Of a stretch of DNA of 64,000 nt, positions 25,887-34,686 are shown in pieces. Position 1 is the stretch's first letter, and each line of letters starts with the position of its first letter. A program made the translations under genes and the position numbers. This DNA is from JBNJGB01 sp051747385. GTDB taxonomy: Bacteria; Myxococcota_A; UBA9042; PHBI01; JACKFB01. The notes below the pieces were generated by a model, which searched no databases, was not told the origin of the DNA, and saw nothing but the letters and a program-made list of their open reading frames with translations. Location: NCBI GenBank assembly GCA_051747385.1, contig JBNJGB010000011.1:128118-192117 (forward strand), given 5' to 3'.

Positions 25887-26090
25887 GTCTCGCAGGCTCG
25901 AGGCCGTCCACGCGTAGCGCAGCGCTCGCCGCCATCCATGTGGGGAGCCGGGGGTCCCGGCCGTCCGGCCGAGCCGCGCCTGGCTCGAGGGGCTTCAATG
26001 TCACCCCCATGGAACCTATTCCAAAGGAACGGGCAGGCGACGCCCGGTGGGTTGGTTCGTCGCGTCCGCGCCTCTCCTTGGGGCGTCGGC

Positions 26091-26608
26091 GTCCCCGCCG
26101 GGGCTGGCTTTCCCCCCACGAAGAGGGTCGCCGGCGTGCCCGCCGGCGTACGGTGCGGCAAGCGGCCGGGCGATCGCAAAGTCGGACAAGTGAGGGCCTC
26201 GCGGCGGTACGGCGCCCGGCGCCGGATTGCACCCGCTCGGAAACGATGGGTTCTGGGCGTCCGAGAGCAGGCAAGGGCACGGGCATGGGCAAGGGCAAGG
26301 GAGGGCGGTCGCGTCCCCGCCGGGGCTGGCTTTCCCCCCACGAAGAGGGTCGCCGGCGTGCCCGCCGGCGTACGGTGCGGCAAGCGGCCGGGCGATCGCA
26401 AAGTCGGACNNNNNNNNNNNNNNNNNNNNNNNNNNNNNNNNNNNNNNNNNNNNNNNNNNNNNNNNNNNNNNNNNNNNNNNNNNNNNNNNNNNNNNNNNNN
26501 NNNNNNNNNCGCCCGGCGCCGGATTGCACCCGCTCGGAAACGATGGGTTCTGGGCGTCCGAGAGCAGGCAAGGGCACGGGCATGGGCAAGGGCAAGGGAG
26601 GGCGGTCG
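26091..26608 (+). repeat. Tandem 222-bp repeat with (GGGCAA)n tracts, interrupted by an assembly gap
   Basis: A unit starting GTCCCCGCCGGGGCTGGC runs from 26091 to 26312 and begins again at 26313. It holds CGCAAAGTCGGAC, a central stretch and GGGCACGGGCATGGGCAAGG followed by AGGGCGGTCG. The second copy runs into the N-gap and its end reappears at 26510-26608. Blocks on both sides of the gap are identical to the first copy. It is the same family as 16395-16576. Confidence 0.9.
26410..26509. other. Assembly gap of 100 N
   Basis: One hundred unknown bases inside the 222-bp tandem repeat. In the first copy only 25 bases lie between the sequences that flank the gap, so the true distance may be 25 bases or that plus any number of whole units. 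Confidence 0.95.
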
Positions 26609-26623
26609 ACTCTGCGACCGCCC
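26600..26623. repeat. Hairpin GGGCGGTCG/CGACCGCCC at the end of the repeat block
   Basis: The same 9-bp stem as at 16421-16444 but with a different 6-base loop (ACTCTG instead of CAAAGT), next to the G-tract array. Stem conservation with loop change suggests the fold matters. Confidence 0.75.
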
Positions 26624-26707
26624 TGGGGCTGGCGGGCGGGTACCTTGACCGCCCGCAAGTCGGACTTCTAGACTCCGCTTTCCCACGTGCCCGGGCACGG
26701 GAGCCCT

Positions 26708-28432
26708 ATGTCCGTCCTGGCCGTCGACACCGGCTACAGCTGCAACGCGTTCTGCGGGTTCTGCCCCCAGCTCGCGTATCGCGGCGACCGGCGTCCGCCG
26801 ATCCCCATCGATCTCGACACGGAGACCCTCGAAGCGCGCATCCGCTGGGGCGCCGAGCAGGGCTACCGCGAGATCGGGTTCTCGGGCGGGGAGCCGACCA
26901 TCCGGCCGGACTTCCTCTCCATGGTCCGCCTGGCCCGTCGTCTGGGCTACCGGCGCATCGCCGTCACGACCAACGGGATGATGTTCGGCTATCGGAAGTT
27001 CGCCGAGCGCGCGCTCGACGCCGGGCTGAACGCCATCAACGTCAGCCTCCACGGGCCGGACGCGAAGCGCCACGACGCCATGATGCGCACGCCGAAGTGC
27101 TTCGAGATGGCCATGCGCGGGCTGGACAACGTGCAGCGTCACCGGGAGGCCACGGGGATGCACGTGGACCTCATGAGCATGTCCCTCGGCTGCCGCGAGG
27201 TGGTCCCGCACTTCCCGGAGATCGTCCGCCTGGCCGGCGAGAAGGGCGTGACGCTGCACATGATCCAGCCCTACATCCTGAGCCTGGGCAACACCCACCT
27301 CGCCCGCCGCTACTTCGCCAGCTACGAGGCCGTCGCCCAGGCCATCCGGGAGGCCGTGCCCGTCGCGCGCCGACACGGCGGGCACATCAAGCTGTTCAAC
27401 ACGCCGCCGTGCCTCCTGTGGGACGTCTCCGACGACCTCGAGCGCCAGCACAAGCCGCTCACGAAGTACAAGGAGTTCGACGGCGGCGAGGCGGAGGACG
27501 GCCGCGTGTCCTTCGTCCAGCACGGGCGCCGGACCACCTCCGGTTTCTTCCGCGTCCCGGACTGCCGGACGTGCCCGGAGCCGTGCGACGGCTTCCGCAT
27601 CGAGTACATCCCCCAGCGTCACCTGCGCGACCGCATCCTGGAAGCGCTCGAAGCGCACCACGGGCGCGAGGGGAGTCGGGGCCTCCTCCGACTGGGCGGC
27701 CTGGAGCTTCTGGCGCCCGACACCCTGGACGACGTCCTCGCCTGCGTCCGCGAGCGCCACCGGGGCAGGCTGGTGGTCCACACGGCGGCCATCGGCCGCG
27801 CCCACCACGAGCAGTACGGCCTCTTCCACCGCCACGGGGCCGACGAGATCTGCTTCTCCGTGCGTCCGCCCGTCATGGTGGAGGACCTCCAGGAGGAGGG
27901 GGGGGACGTCCACGGCAACCTCGAGGAGGTGTTCCGTGGCCTGGAGGCGCTGGGAGAGTTGCGCGACGCGGACGGGCACGGCCCGGACGTATCGGCCCTG
28001 CTCGACGCGTTGGACCTCGCCGACTCGACCGATCTCCCGGGCAGGCTGCGCGAGCGGGGCGTGGAGTCCTTCCTTCTGTACGCCTTCCTGCCGCTCGGGG
28101 AGCGATGGCCCGGCCTCCGCATCCTGGAGCAGCCGCTCGACGACAGACTGACGGTCTTGGACGACCCCCCACGCGCTCGGCTCGTCGAGCAGGTCCTCGA
28201 CGCCGGTGCGAGGGTCCGCTTCCTGGGGCGGCCGGGCCGCCGCCAGATCCCCGGGACGGGGCGCGCGGTCGAGGTGGTCGACCTGCACCGCGGGTTTCTG
28301 CGCCACGACGGCACGTCCATCGCGGGCGACCTGGTCAGCGCCTGGGCCATCTGGCCGTGGGCTCGCGTTCTCTGGCGAGAGGAGCTCGGGGCATCGGACG
28401 GCCTCTGCGTTCGCGAGCGCCCCGGCGAATAG
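26708..28432 (+). CDS. Radical SAM protein with C-terminal extension
   Basis: The 574-residue protein has a radical SAM core: CNAFCGFC at residues 13-20 binds the [4Fe-4S] cluster, followed by GFSGGEPTIRPDF (SAM-binding GGE) near 60 and NVSLHGPDAKRHDAM near 113. A second Cys group, VPDCRTCPEPCDGF near 288, may bind an auxiliary cluster. Residues 310-574 form an additional region of unrecognised fold. ATG 26708 has GGGAG upstream; a GTG at 26687 is possible. It is the first gene after the repeat block and lies 2.7 kb from the nitrogenase-like genes on the same strand, with a DUF483-like gene between, so a joint role in cofactor or tetrapyrrole-like chemistry is possible but unproven. Confidence 0.85.
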   Translation: MSVLAVDTGYSCNAFCGFCPQLAYRGDRRPPIPIDLDTETLEARIRWGAEQGYREIGFSGGEPTIRPDFLSMVRLARRLGYRRIAVTTNGMMFGYRKFAERALDAGLNAINVSLHGPDAKRHDAMMRTPKCFEMAMRGLDNVQRHREATGMHVDLMSMSLGCREVVPHFPEIVRLAGEKGVTLHMIQPYILSLGNTHLARRYFASYEAVAQAIREAVPVARRHGGHIKLFNTPPCLLWDVSDDLERQHKPLTKYKEFDGGEAEDGRVSFVQHGRRTTSGFFRVPDCRTCPEPCDGFRIEYIPQRHLRDRILEALEAHHGREGSRGLLRLGGLELLAPDTLDDVLACVRERHRGRLVVHTAAIGRAHHEQYGLFHRHGADEICFSVRPPVMVEDLQEEGGDVHGNLEEVFRGLEALGELRDADGHGPDVSALLDALDLADSTDLPGRLRERGVESFLLYAFLPLGERWPGLRILEQPLDDRLTVLDDPPRARLVEQVLDAGARVRFLGRPGRRQIPGTGRAVEVVDLHRGFLRHDGTSIAGDLVSAWAIWPWARVLWREELGASDGLCVRERPGE

Positions 28433-28462
28433 TCACTCGGGGGTGGCGGCCGCGCGGACTTG

Positions 28463-28505
28463 CCGAGGCTGTCGCGTGGATGGTCGGCTGCCGGTGTTGG
28501 CGGGC
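28463..28505 (+). repeat. 43-bp repeat shared with the window end
   Basis: CCGAGGCTGTCGCG followed by GGATGGTCGGCTGCCGGTGT and TGGCGGGC matches 63743-63785 with one mismatch. It ends in the GGCGGG...CCCGCC hairpin slot and abuts the 290-bp repeat that follows. Confidence 0.85.
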
Positions 28506-28788
28506 GTCCCGCCTGTCAATTGGTCACAAGTCGCCGAGAGCCCGCCAGACGTGGTCGTGGACATGGACGAGGTCGGGCTCACCGGGCCCGGCGTTTCGCC
28601 CCCACCGGGAGTGGGCTCCGGGCCGGGCCGCCTCGTGCCGCCGGGGCCGACGGATCGGGGAGTGACCGTCGCGGGCGGCGGTTGTACTGCATCTTCCCCA
28701 TGTCCTCAGCGGCTCTGCGGCCTGGCGCCTTGGCGCGAGCCCTCCGGTGCTGGGGAGATGTGCATGATCGACAGGCGTCCCGCCCGCC
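28499..28788 (+). repeat. About 290-bp dispersed repeat with terminal inverted repeats, copy A
   Basis: The ends GGCGGGCGTCCCGCCTGTC (28499-28517) and GACAGGCGTCCCGCCCGCC (28770-28788) are near-perfect inverted repeats. The interior closely matches 48299-48575, with shared blocks such as GGCGCCTTGGCGCGAGCCCT and GGGCTCCGGGCCGGGCCGC. Length differences that are not multiples of three argue against a coding role. It looks like a small non-autonomous mobile element lying just after the radical SAM gene. Confidence 0.8.
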
Positions 28789-29401
28789 GTCCGAGGGGCC
28801 CATGGCCGGGGACCGCGGGCGTCTCGCCCACGAGGACGGAGCGGGCTGCCTCGTCAGGAGGGTATGGCGACAGCCTCTTGCTGCTCGCCCGCGGCGATGG
28901 ACCAGTTCACCGTGGGGGCGCACCACGTGCGGGTCGAACGGATCGAGGCCCCGGTGAAGTGCCCGGCGCCGCTCGACGGGCAGGCCGGCCTCCAGGCGGA
29001 GCACCCCATGGAACCCCTCGGCCTCCCGATCCGGCGGAGCCACGCGCACGCCGACCACGCACGCGGCGGGGAGCGCGGCCTCGGCCGCGACGACGAGCCA
29101 ACCGCGGCCCCAGCTCGCGCGGACCACGCGTCCGCGCCGAACCAGGAGCGTCCGACGCGCACCGGCTGCACGGGCTGCAGGTGCTCCAGCACCGTCCGCG
29201 CCAGGCACTCGACGGTGGGGGGCATCCGGTCATGGCCGGGGCCATCGGCCCGGGCGGTGGGGTGGCGGGCTCGTCGGCGGGAGCGGACACGCCTTCCTGG
29301 GGCTCCGCATGCAGCGGGTCGTACCGTCGTATGCCAGCATTTCGGTTGCCACCGGGCCTCCGCCACGGGGGAGGTGCAACCCTGGCCGGGGGTCGACCTC
29401 G
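28789..29401. other. Gene-poor stretch, possible gene remnant
   Basis: No frame here has a ribosome site and a coherent product. On the minus strand, pieces such as RTLLVRRGRVVRASWGRGWL (about 29100-29150) and VECLARTVLEHLQPVQPVRV (about 29160-29220) in different frames look protein-like and could be a frameshifted remnant. Nothing firmer can be said. Confidence 0.4.
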
Positions 29402-30928
29402 TCAGGCGTCGTGTGGGGGCACGTGGCGATCGAGCACCCACGTGGCGCGCGGCAGGGCGTCGAGCACTCGCGCCCGCAGCCGTGAGCGGATCCTGGCCCG
29501 GAGAGCATCGAAGCCGGGAGTGCGTGCCCTCGGGACGTGCCGGTCCACGACGCCGGCGAACCGGTCCGTCACGGCCGGGCCGTCCTCCAGCACGTGACGG
29601 GAGAAGCGCTCCGGCCCGTCCCCGTCGAGCCACGCGGCGTACGCAGGCTCCAGCGCGTGCACCAGGTCGTCGAGGAGGTCGTCCATCACGGCCCGCAGCC
29701 AGCCGGGGCGTACCCTCTCGCTCGCGCCGTAGGCCGCCCGGAGTGCCAGGCCGCGCAGGCTGCTCCAGCGGGACAGCTCGGCGTCCACCAGCCGGACGAC
29801 GTCGTCCAGGAGCTTGGGGCGGACGGCGTCGGAAAGGAGGCGGCCGGCCAGGGTGAGGGCGGCGGTGTCGACCGGCTCCGCGGGAGTCCCGGTGGGCGCC
29901 TCGAAGGTCCGCGGAACCCCGCAGGCCTCGGCGCCCGGCGCCGCGTCGGAGCCGAAGGGGAAGAGCGTGGCGTTCACGACGCGCAGGACGCGTGCGCCGT
30001 CCACGAACAGGGCCCCGTCCCGGACGGCCAGCCGTCGCCCCCGCCGCAGCACGACGAGCACCCGCGCGACCGCGTCGCGCGCCTCGGGGGACAGCCGGGC
30101 GTCCGGGTGGCGGTCCCGGGCCGTCGGCCAGACGCGCCCCATCTCCAGCGCCCCGTCCACGAACGGCCCCGTGAGCGAGACCTGGACGTCATCGGCCAGC
30201 CATAGGCGGTGCGCTCCCAGGGCCTCGTCGATCGCCTCCACGAAGCGCTCGTGCTGGCAGCCGGGCGGACAGCGCACTCCGCCGGGCGCCCCGGCGTGGA
30301 CGGCCTGCCCGTACTCGTGCCGGATGAGCGCGGCCACGGCGTCCGCGTATTCCCGGGAGGGCGCGCAGTCGAAGGAGCAAGGCTGCCAGGAGACGTAGTG
30401 GAAGACCCCCAGGTCCAGCATGTTGAGGCGCCCGGCGCACGGACCCTCCGTCGCGGCCAGGGCGCGGCGGGCCAGGGCCACGTTGGTGCGCGGGCGCGGG
30501 GCCGCCAGGAAGGCCTCCAGGCAGCACGGGGGATAGCCCAGGAGCGCGCCGATTCGCCGCTCGTGACCGGGTCCCGCCTCCTGCTCGCAGGCCGCCGCCG
30601 CGGCCACCCGGTCGGCGTCCCGGCCGGCGAAGAGGAGGTGGGGGGCGAGGCCCAGGATCTCGCCCGGCGCCGCGTCGACCACGGTCAGTCCCAGGGATTC
30701 GAGGCGCCGCCGCGTCTCGGCGACCCGGGCCGCCGGCATGGCCTGGCGGACCACCGGCTTCAGGCCTGCTACGAGCGCCGCCTCCTCGGCCTCCCCGCTG
30801 CCCATCGGGTACGCGATGGAGCGGGCATCCACCTCCGCGGCCGCCGCCGAAACGGCCTCCGCGGGCAGCTCGCCGAGCTGTGCCAGGACGTCCGCGTGCG
30901 TGGGGGCCGTGGACCGCGGTCTGCTCAT
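29402..30928 (-). CDS. DUF483-like protein beside the nitrogenase-like genes
   Basis: The 508-residue product has LLGYPPCCLEAFL near residue 142 and further cysteines (EGPCAGRL, WQPCSFDCAP, GGVRCPPGCQ) to about residue 245. The GYPxCC motif and the preceding pattern (LKPVVRQAMP ... LLFAGRDADR) resemble DUF483, a family known mainly from methanogens and a few bacteria and without an assigned function. The C-terminal half is Arg/Leu-rich with no recognised fold. No signal peptide or membrane helix is seen. ATG 30928 follows GGAGGTG closely. It is divergent from the Fe-protein gene, sharing a 179-bp promoter region, which suggests joint control. The Cys sets could hold metal or a cluster. Confidence 0.65.
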   Translation of the reverse strand: MSRPRSTAPTHADVLAQLGELPAEAVSAAAAEVDARSIAYPMGSGEAEEAALVAGLKPVVRQAMPAARVAETRRRLESLGLTVVDAAPGEILGLAPHLLFAGRDADRVAAAAACEQEAGPGHERRIGALLGYPPCCLEAFLAAPRPRTNVALARRALAATEGPCAGRLNMLDLGVFHYVSWQPCSFDCAPSREYADAVAALIRHEYGQAVHAGAPGGVRCPPGCQHERFVEAIDEALGAHRLWLADDVQVSLTGPFVDGALEMGRVWPTARDRHPDARLSPEARDAVARVLVVLRRGRRLAVRDGALFVDGARVLRVVNATLFPFGSDAAPGAEACGVPRTFEAPTGTPAEPVDTAALTLAGRLLSDAVRPKLLDDVVRLVDAELSRWSSLRGLALRAAYGASERVRPGWLRAVMDDLLDDLVHALEPAYAAWLDGDGPERFSRHVLEDGPAVTDRFAGVVDRHVPRARTPGFDALRARIRSRLRARVLDALPRATWVLDRHVPPHDA

Positions 30929-31107
30929 CACCTCCGGGCTCCTTGCCGGGCCGCACCATAGCATCGGCCGGTGCACGGGGCACGACCCGCTGACCTCCGC
31001 CACGGCGACGTCCGACGTGTCACCACGACCGTTCCCGTGTCTCGCATCACGCGAAGGTAGCTGATACCGTGCCGTGACGCATCGGTTCGCTATCGGGGAG
31101 GTGTACG

Positions 31108-31983
31108 TTGAAGCGTCGATCGCTGGCGTTCTACGGAAAGGGCGGCGTGGGGAAGTCCACTGTCGTGAGCAATCTCTCGGCGGCGCTGGCCCACATGGGC
31201 CGGTCGGTCCTGCAGGTCGGCTGTGATCCGAAACGCGACTCCTCCCGGAACCTGGTGAAACGCTTTCCGCCCGTGACCCTCATGGACCTGCTGGCCGCCG
31301 GCCGACGCGACCTCGAGCCCGAAGACGTCATCATGGACGGCGGCGACGGAATCGACTGCATCGAGGCGGGCGGCCCCAAGCCGGGCGTGGGCTGCGCCGG
31401 GCGTGGCCTGGGCCGGCTGTTCGAGGAGCTCGAGGAGATGGAGATCCTCGACGACGACTATGACTACGTCTTCTACGACGTGCTGGGCGACGTGGTGTGC
31501 GGCGGCTTCGCCGTGCCCATGCGCAGCGGCTACGCGGAGGAGGTCTACGTCGTCACGTCCGGCGAGTTCATGAGCCTGTACGCGGCCAACAACATCGCCC
31601 GGGGCATCAGGAACTACGCCGAGGACGGCGACATCCGCATGGGCGGCCTCATCGCCAACGTGAAGGACCTGGAGTTCGACCGGGAGCTGATCGAGCGCTT
31701 CGCGGAGCGGATCGGCACCCACGTGGTCTACTTCCTGGAGTGGAACAAGGCGGTCTACCGGGCGGAGCGACGCCGCCGGACCGTCATCCACCACAGCCCG
31801 GACGATCCCTTCACGGACACGCTCATGGAGATGGCCCGGGCCGTGGAGGACAACACCCGGACCCACATCCCGGAGCCCATGGAGGACGGCGAGCTGGACC
31901 TCTTCCTCGAGGAGCTCTTCGGGTTCGACGCCGAGCCGGAGGCGGAGCCCGCGCCCCTCGCGGCCGTGGCCTCCAACGGCTGA
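31108..31983 (+). CDS. Nitrogenase-like Fe protein (NifH/BchL/CfbC superfamily)
   Basis: The 291-residue ATPase has the P-loop GKGGVGKST at 10-18 and the two cluster-binding cysteines C96 (GPKPGVGCAGRG) and C131 (LGDVVCGGFAVP), almost at the positions of NifH C97 and C132. A homodimer should hold one [4Fe-4S] cluster and pass electrons, driven by ATP, to the D/K partner. The start is TTG at 31108, chosen because GGGGAGG lies six bases upstream and no ATG exists in this frame near it. The tail beyond residue 265 is acidic with Ala/Pro. It heads a four-gene operon. It is more NifH-like in motif detail than BchX, but without alignment its clade cannot be fixed. Confidence 0.93.
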   Translation: MKRRSLAFYGKGGVGKSTVVSNLSAALAHMGRSVLQVGCDPKRDSSRNLVKRFPPVTLMDLLAAGRRDLEPEDVIMDGGDGIDCIEAGGPKPGVGCAGRGLGRLFEELEEMEILDDDYDYVFYDVLGDVVCGGFAVPMRSGYAEEVYVVTSGEFMSLYAANNIARGIRNYAEDGDIRMGGLIANVKDLEFDRELIERFAERIGTHVVYFLEWNKAVYRAERRRRTVIHHSPDDPFTDTLMEMARAVEDNTRTHIPEPMEDGELDLFLEELFGFDAEPEAEPAPLAAVASNG

Positions 31984-32020
31984 GCACCACACGCCCCCCG
32001 CACGAGAGGCCGCACGGCAC

Positions 32021-33355
32021 ATGCGCTTTCGCCCGCACAAGATGTATCCCGGCGCGCTCCTGGCCCAGGAGTGCTGCAACTACCAGGCCATGACCGAGCT
32101 GCTCGCCCGGATCCGCGGGCGGATGGTCGTCCTCATCCACTCGGATCGGGACTGCTCGAACGTCCTGCCCAAGGCGGCCCACTGGGCCCGCAGCGACTTC
32201 GAGTACAAGTTCCTGTGCACGAACCTGCGCGAGGACGAGATCGTCACCGGGCAGGGCAACTCGAAGCTGCGCCGCTCCATCGAGATCGTGCAGGAGGCGT
32301 GGGCGCCGGACCTCATCGTGGTCCTGTCCACCTGCCCGACGGTCATGGTGGGCGACAACATCGCCAACGTATCGCGGAGGGCCAACGAGGAGTCGGGCGC
32401 CCGGGTCGCCTGGCGGATCACGCACGGCCTCAAGCCCAAGTCGCCGGCCGAGGTGGTGGACGACTGCTACAGCATGCTTTGCAGCCAGGCCGCGGCGCCC
32501 GAGGGCTCCGTCGAGGGCCGCGTGAACCTCGTGGGCGTCCGCGCCGAGCCGGCCGAGCGGGAGGAGATCGAGTCCGTCCTGGCGGAGCTGGGCGTGGACG
32601 TGAACGTCGTCCTCGACGACAACGCCTCCCTGCAGGACTACCTGGCCGTCCGGAACGCCGAGATCAACGTCCACCCCGGCCCGAACATGCTCCTGTCCTT
32701 CGACGAGATGTGCGAGGGGGACTTCGGGATGCGGACGGTGGAGGTGCCGCTTCCATTCGGCCTGAAGGCCACCGACACGTTCTACCGGTCCATCGCGGAG
32801 GCCGTGGGAGTGTCCGCTGCGCACATCGACGCCGTGCTGGGTCGCCGGCGGCGGGAGGGGGCCGAGGCCGTGGCGGGCTTCCGGGAGCGCTTCGCCGAGC
32901 CCATCGCGTCGCGGCGGGGGCTGCGGTGCGCCTACAACATCGGCTCCGTCCGCACCTTCGACCTGCGCCTGCTGGCCCAGGAGGAGCTGGGGCAGAAGTC
33001 CATGATGGAGGAGCTGGGCTTTCGGAACGTCCTCCACATCCAGGGTCCGGCGGACGAGACGAACCAGGAACGCGTGGCCGGTGTCCTGAAGGAGATGGGC
33101 TGCGAGGACCCCTTCACGATCTTCGCCGATCCCGGCCAGCTCGAGCGCATCGTCGAGCCGGGCAGCTTCGACGTGTTCCTGGGCACCGAGTTCATGCAGA
33201 ATCAGCTGGCGCGGCTGGGCCTCCCGCTGGTCCAGCACCGGATGACGACGATGGGCTACCACGGGGTCCCGCACAACGTGGCGCTGGTGGAGAGCGCGCT
33301 GCGGGATCGCTTCTACCGGATCTTCGGAGACCAGGGGGCCCATGGCCGCGTTTGA
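32021..33355 (+). CDS. Nitrogenase-like catalytic subunit, NifD/BchN-type
   Basis: The 444-residue protein shows the Oxidored_nitro fold: FLCTNLREDEIVTGQGNSKL at 64-83 and VVLSTCPTVMVGDNIANVSR at 100-119 are characteristic. C18 or C19 (QECCNY), C45 (SDRDCSN) and C105 (STCP) sit where NifD has its three P-cluster cysteines. At the FeMo-cofactor Cys position (NifD NLVHCYRSM) it reads NVHPGPNML, so a FeMo-type cofactor is unlikely. Near the C-terminus VQHRMTTMGYHGVPH resembles the NifD His region. It is 37 bases after the Fe-protein gene and overlaps the first K-like gene by 14 bases. An ATP-driven reductase of an unsaturated organic substrate is the likely role. Confidence 0.88.
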   Translation: MRFRPHKMYPGALLAQECCNYQAMTELLARIRGRMVVLIHSDRDCSNVLPKAAHWARSDFEYKFLCTNLREDEIVTGQGNSKLRRSIEIVQEAWAPDLIVVLSTCPTVMVGDNIANVSRRANEESGARVAWRITHGLKPKSPAEVVDDCYSMLCSQAAAPEGSVEGRVNLVGVRAEPAEREEIESVLAELGVDVNVVLDDNASLQDYLAVRNAEINVHPGPNMLLSFDEMCEGDFGMRTVEVPLPFGLKATDTFYRSIAEAVGVSAAHIDAVLGRRRREGAEAVAGFRERFAEPIASRRGLRCAYNIGSVRTFDLRLLAQEELGQKSMMEELGFRNVLHIQGPADETNQERVAGVLKEMGCEDPFTIFADPGQLERIVEPGSFDVFLGTEFMQNQLARLGLPLVQHRMTTMGYHGVPHNVALVESALRDRFYRIFGDQGAHGRV

Positions 33356-34664
33356 CGACCTGGAGCTGGACGACCTGGTCATCCGGTCCAGCAGCCACAC
33401 GCCGTTCTTCGGGATCTACGTCGCTGCCCACGCCATCGCCGACGCGCTCTGCATGTGCCACGCGTCCGTCGGGTGCAAGGTCAAGACCCAGCGGCACCTC
33501 CGCTATCACGACGCGGTCCGCACGTCCTACCGGCGGATGCGGTACTCGCAGTTCATCGACGAGGACCTCATCAACGGGTCCACCGCCCAGCTCGAGGACG
33601 AGATCGTCGCCTGGCAGAAGCGCCAGGGTTCCGGGGTCGTCATCGTGGACAGCTCCACTCCCATCAGCCTGCAGGCCCAGTCCTGGGCGGGTGTGGTGAA
33701 GCGCACGGAGGAGGCGACCGGCGTGCCGGTCATCCCGGTGAACGCCCGGAACTACGAAGACGACCTGTACGGCGGCTACGCAGCGACCATCGGCGCCATC
33801 CTGAAGAAGCTGGACTGGGACGAGGCGGAGGATCGCGAGGACGTCGTCTCGGTCATCGGCTATCCCTTCGATCGCTACGAGGGGGACCACCAGGGCAACG
33901 TGGCCGAGATCCGGCGGATGCTGAAGATGCTGGGGCTCCGCGCCGAGTCGGTGCTCATGAGCGGGGAGCCCTGGTCGCAGGTGGAGCAGGTGGTCCACGC
34001 GAGCGCCCACGTGGTGCTCCCCTACGCCCACCGCCAGGCTCGCGTGCTGAAGAAGCGGGACCAGGCGGTGGCGAAGACCTGCCTGCCCATGTCCCTCACC
34101 GGGACGCAGCGATGGCTCGAGCAGGTCGCCGAGCTGGCGGGGGTGTCGAGCAGCCGCGTGGAGCGGGTCGTGGAGCGCGAGCGGAAGCGGGTCCGCTCGC
34201 TGGCCGAGGTGGCCCATCGCTCCCTGTCCGGTCACCGGTTCGCTGCGTTCACCGACGCGCCGCGGGCGGCCGGGGTCATCGCGACGCTGATGGAGGTGGG
34301 AGCGGTCCCGGAGGTCGTGGGGGTCATGCACTTCCGCCTCGGCGGGAGGGAGCGCGTCGAGCGCGAGTTGGAGGAGACATATGGGCTGACGATGCCCGAG
34401 GACGTCCACTGGCTGGAGGATCCGACACCAGCGGAGGTCGCCGCCCTGAGGCTGTCGGACTGCTACTTCGCGGTAGGCACCTCCATCGAGCGGGAGCTGT
34501 TGGCGCACCAGGTGGAGGGGCGATTCCTGGAGTTCGGCTTCCCCTCCGAGGTGCGACACTACCTGTTCCCCACGCCCTACCTGGGATTCGCCGGCTACGC
34601 GCGCTTTCTCCAGGGGGTGCTCCAGGCGTGCGAGCGGGATCGCTCGCCATTCTCCCACACCTAG
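33342..34664 (+). CDS. Nitrogenase-like NifK/BchB-type subunit, paralogue 1
   Basis: The 440-residue protein carries the K-subunit pattern: SSSHTPFFGIYVAAHAIAD at 16-34, C37, C39 and C45 (LCMCHASVGCKVKTQ), YSQFIDEDLINGSTAQLEDE and VNARNYEDDLYGGYAATIGA. C45 aligns by eye with NifK C95. The other two NifK P-cluster cysteines appear replaced (SSSH and DSSTP), so with the D-like subunit a single [4Fe-4S] cluster is more likely than a P-cluster. A 14-base overlap couples its translation to the D-like gene. It is about 80-85% identical to the next gene and shares a 146-bp identical DNA block with it. Confidence 0.87.
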   Translation: MAAFDDLELDDLVIRSSSHTPFFGIYVAAHAIADALCMCHASVGCKVKTQRHLRYHDAVRTSYRRMRYSQFIDEDLINGSTAQLEDEIVAWQKRQGSGVVIVDSSTPISLQAQSWAGVVKRTEEATGVPVIPVNARNYEDDLYGGYAATIGAILKKLDWDEAEDREDVVSVIGYPFDRYEGDHQGNVAEIRRMLKMLGLRAESVLMSGEPWSQVEQVVHASAHVVLPYAHRQARVLKKRDQAVAKTCLPMSLTGTQRWLEQVAELAGVSSSRVERVVERERKRVRSLAEVAHRSLSGHRFAAFTDAPRAAGVIATLMEVGAVPEVVGVMHFRLGGRERVERELEETYGLTMPEDVHWLEDPTPAEVAALRLSDCYFAVGTSIERELLAHQVEGRFLEFGFPSEVRHYLFPTPYLGFAGYARFLQGVLQACERDRSPFSHT

Positions 34665-34686
34665 AACACCGCGCACCGGACGCTCC

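Noticed and set aside
28854..29633. A gene between the 290-bp repeat and the DUF483-like gene
   Set aside because: Protein-like pieces occur in two different frames and none makes a complete product; left as a possible remnant.
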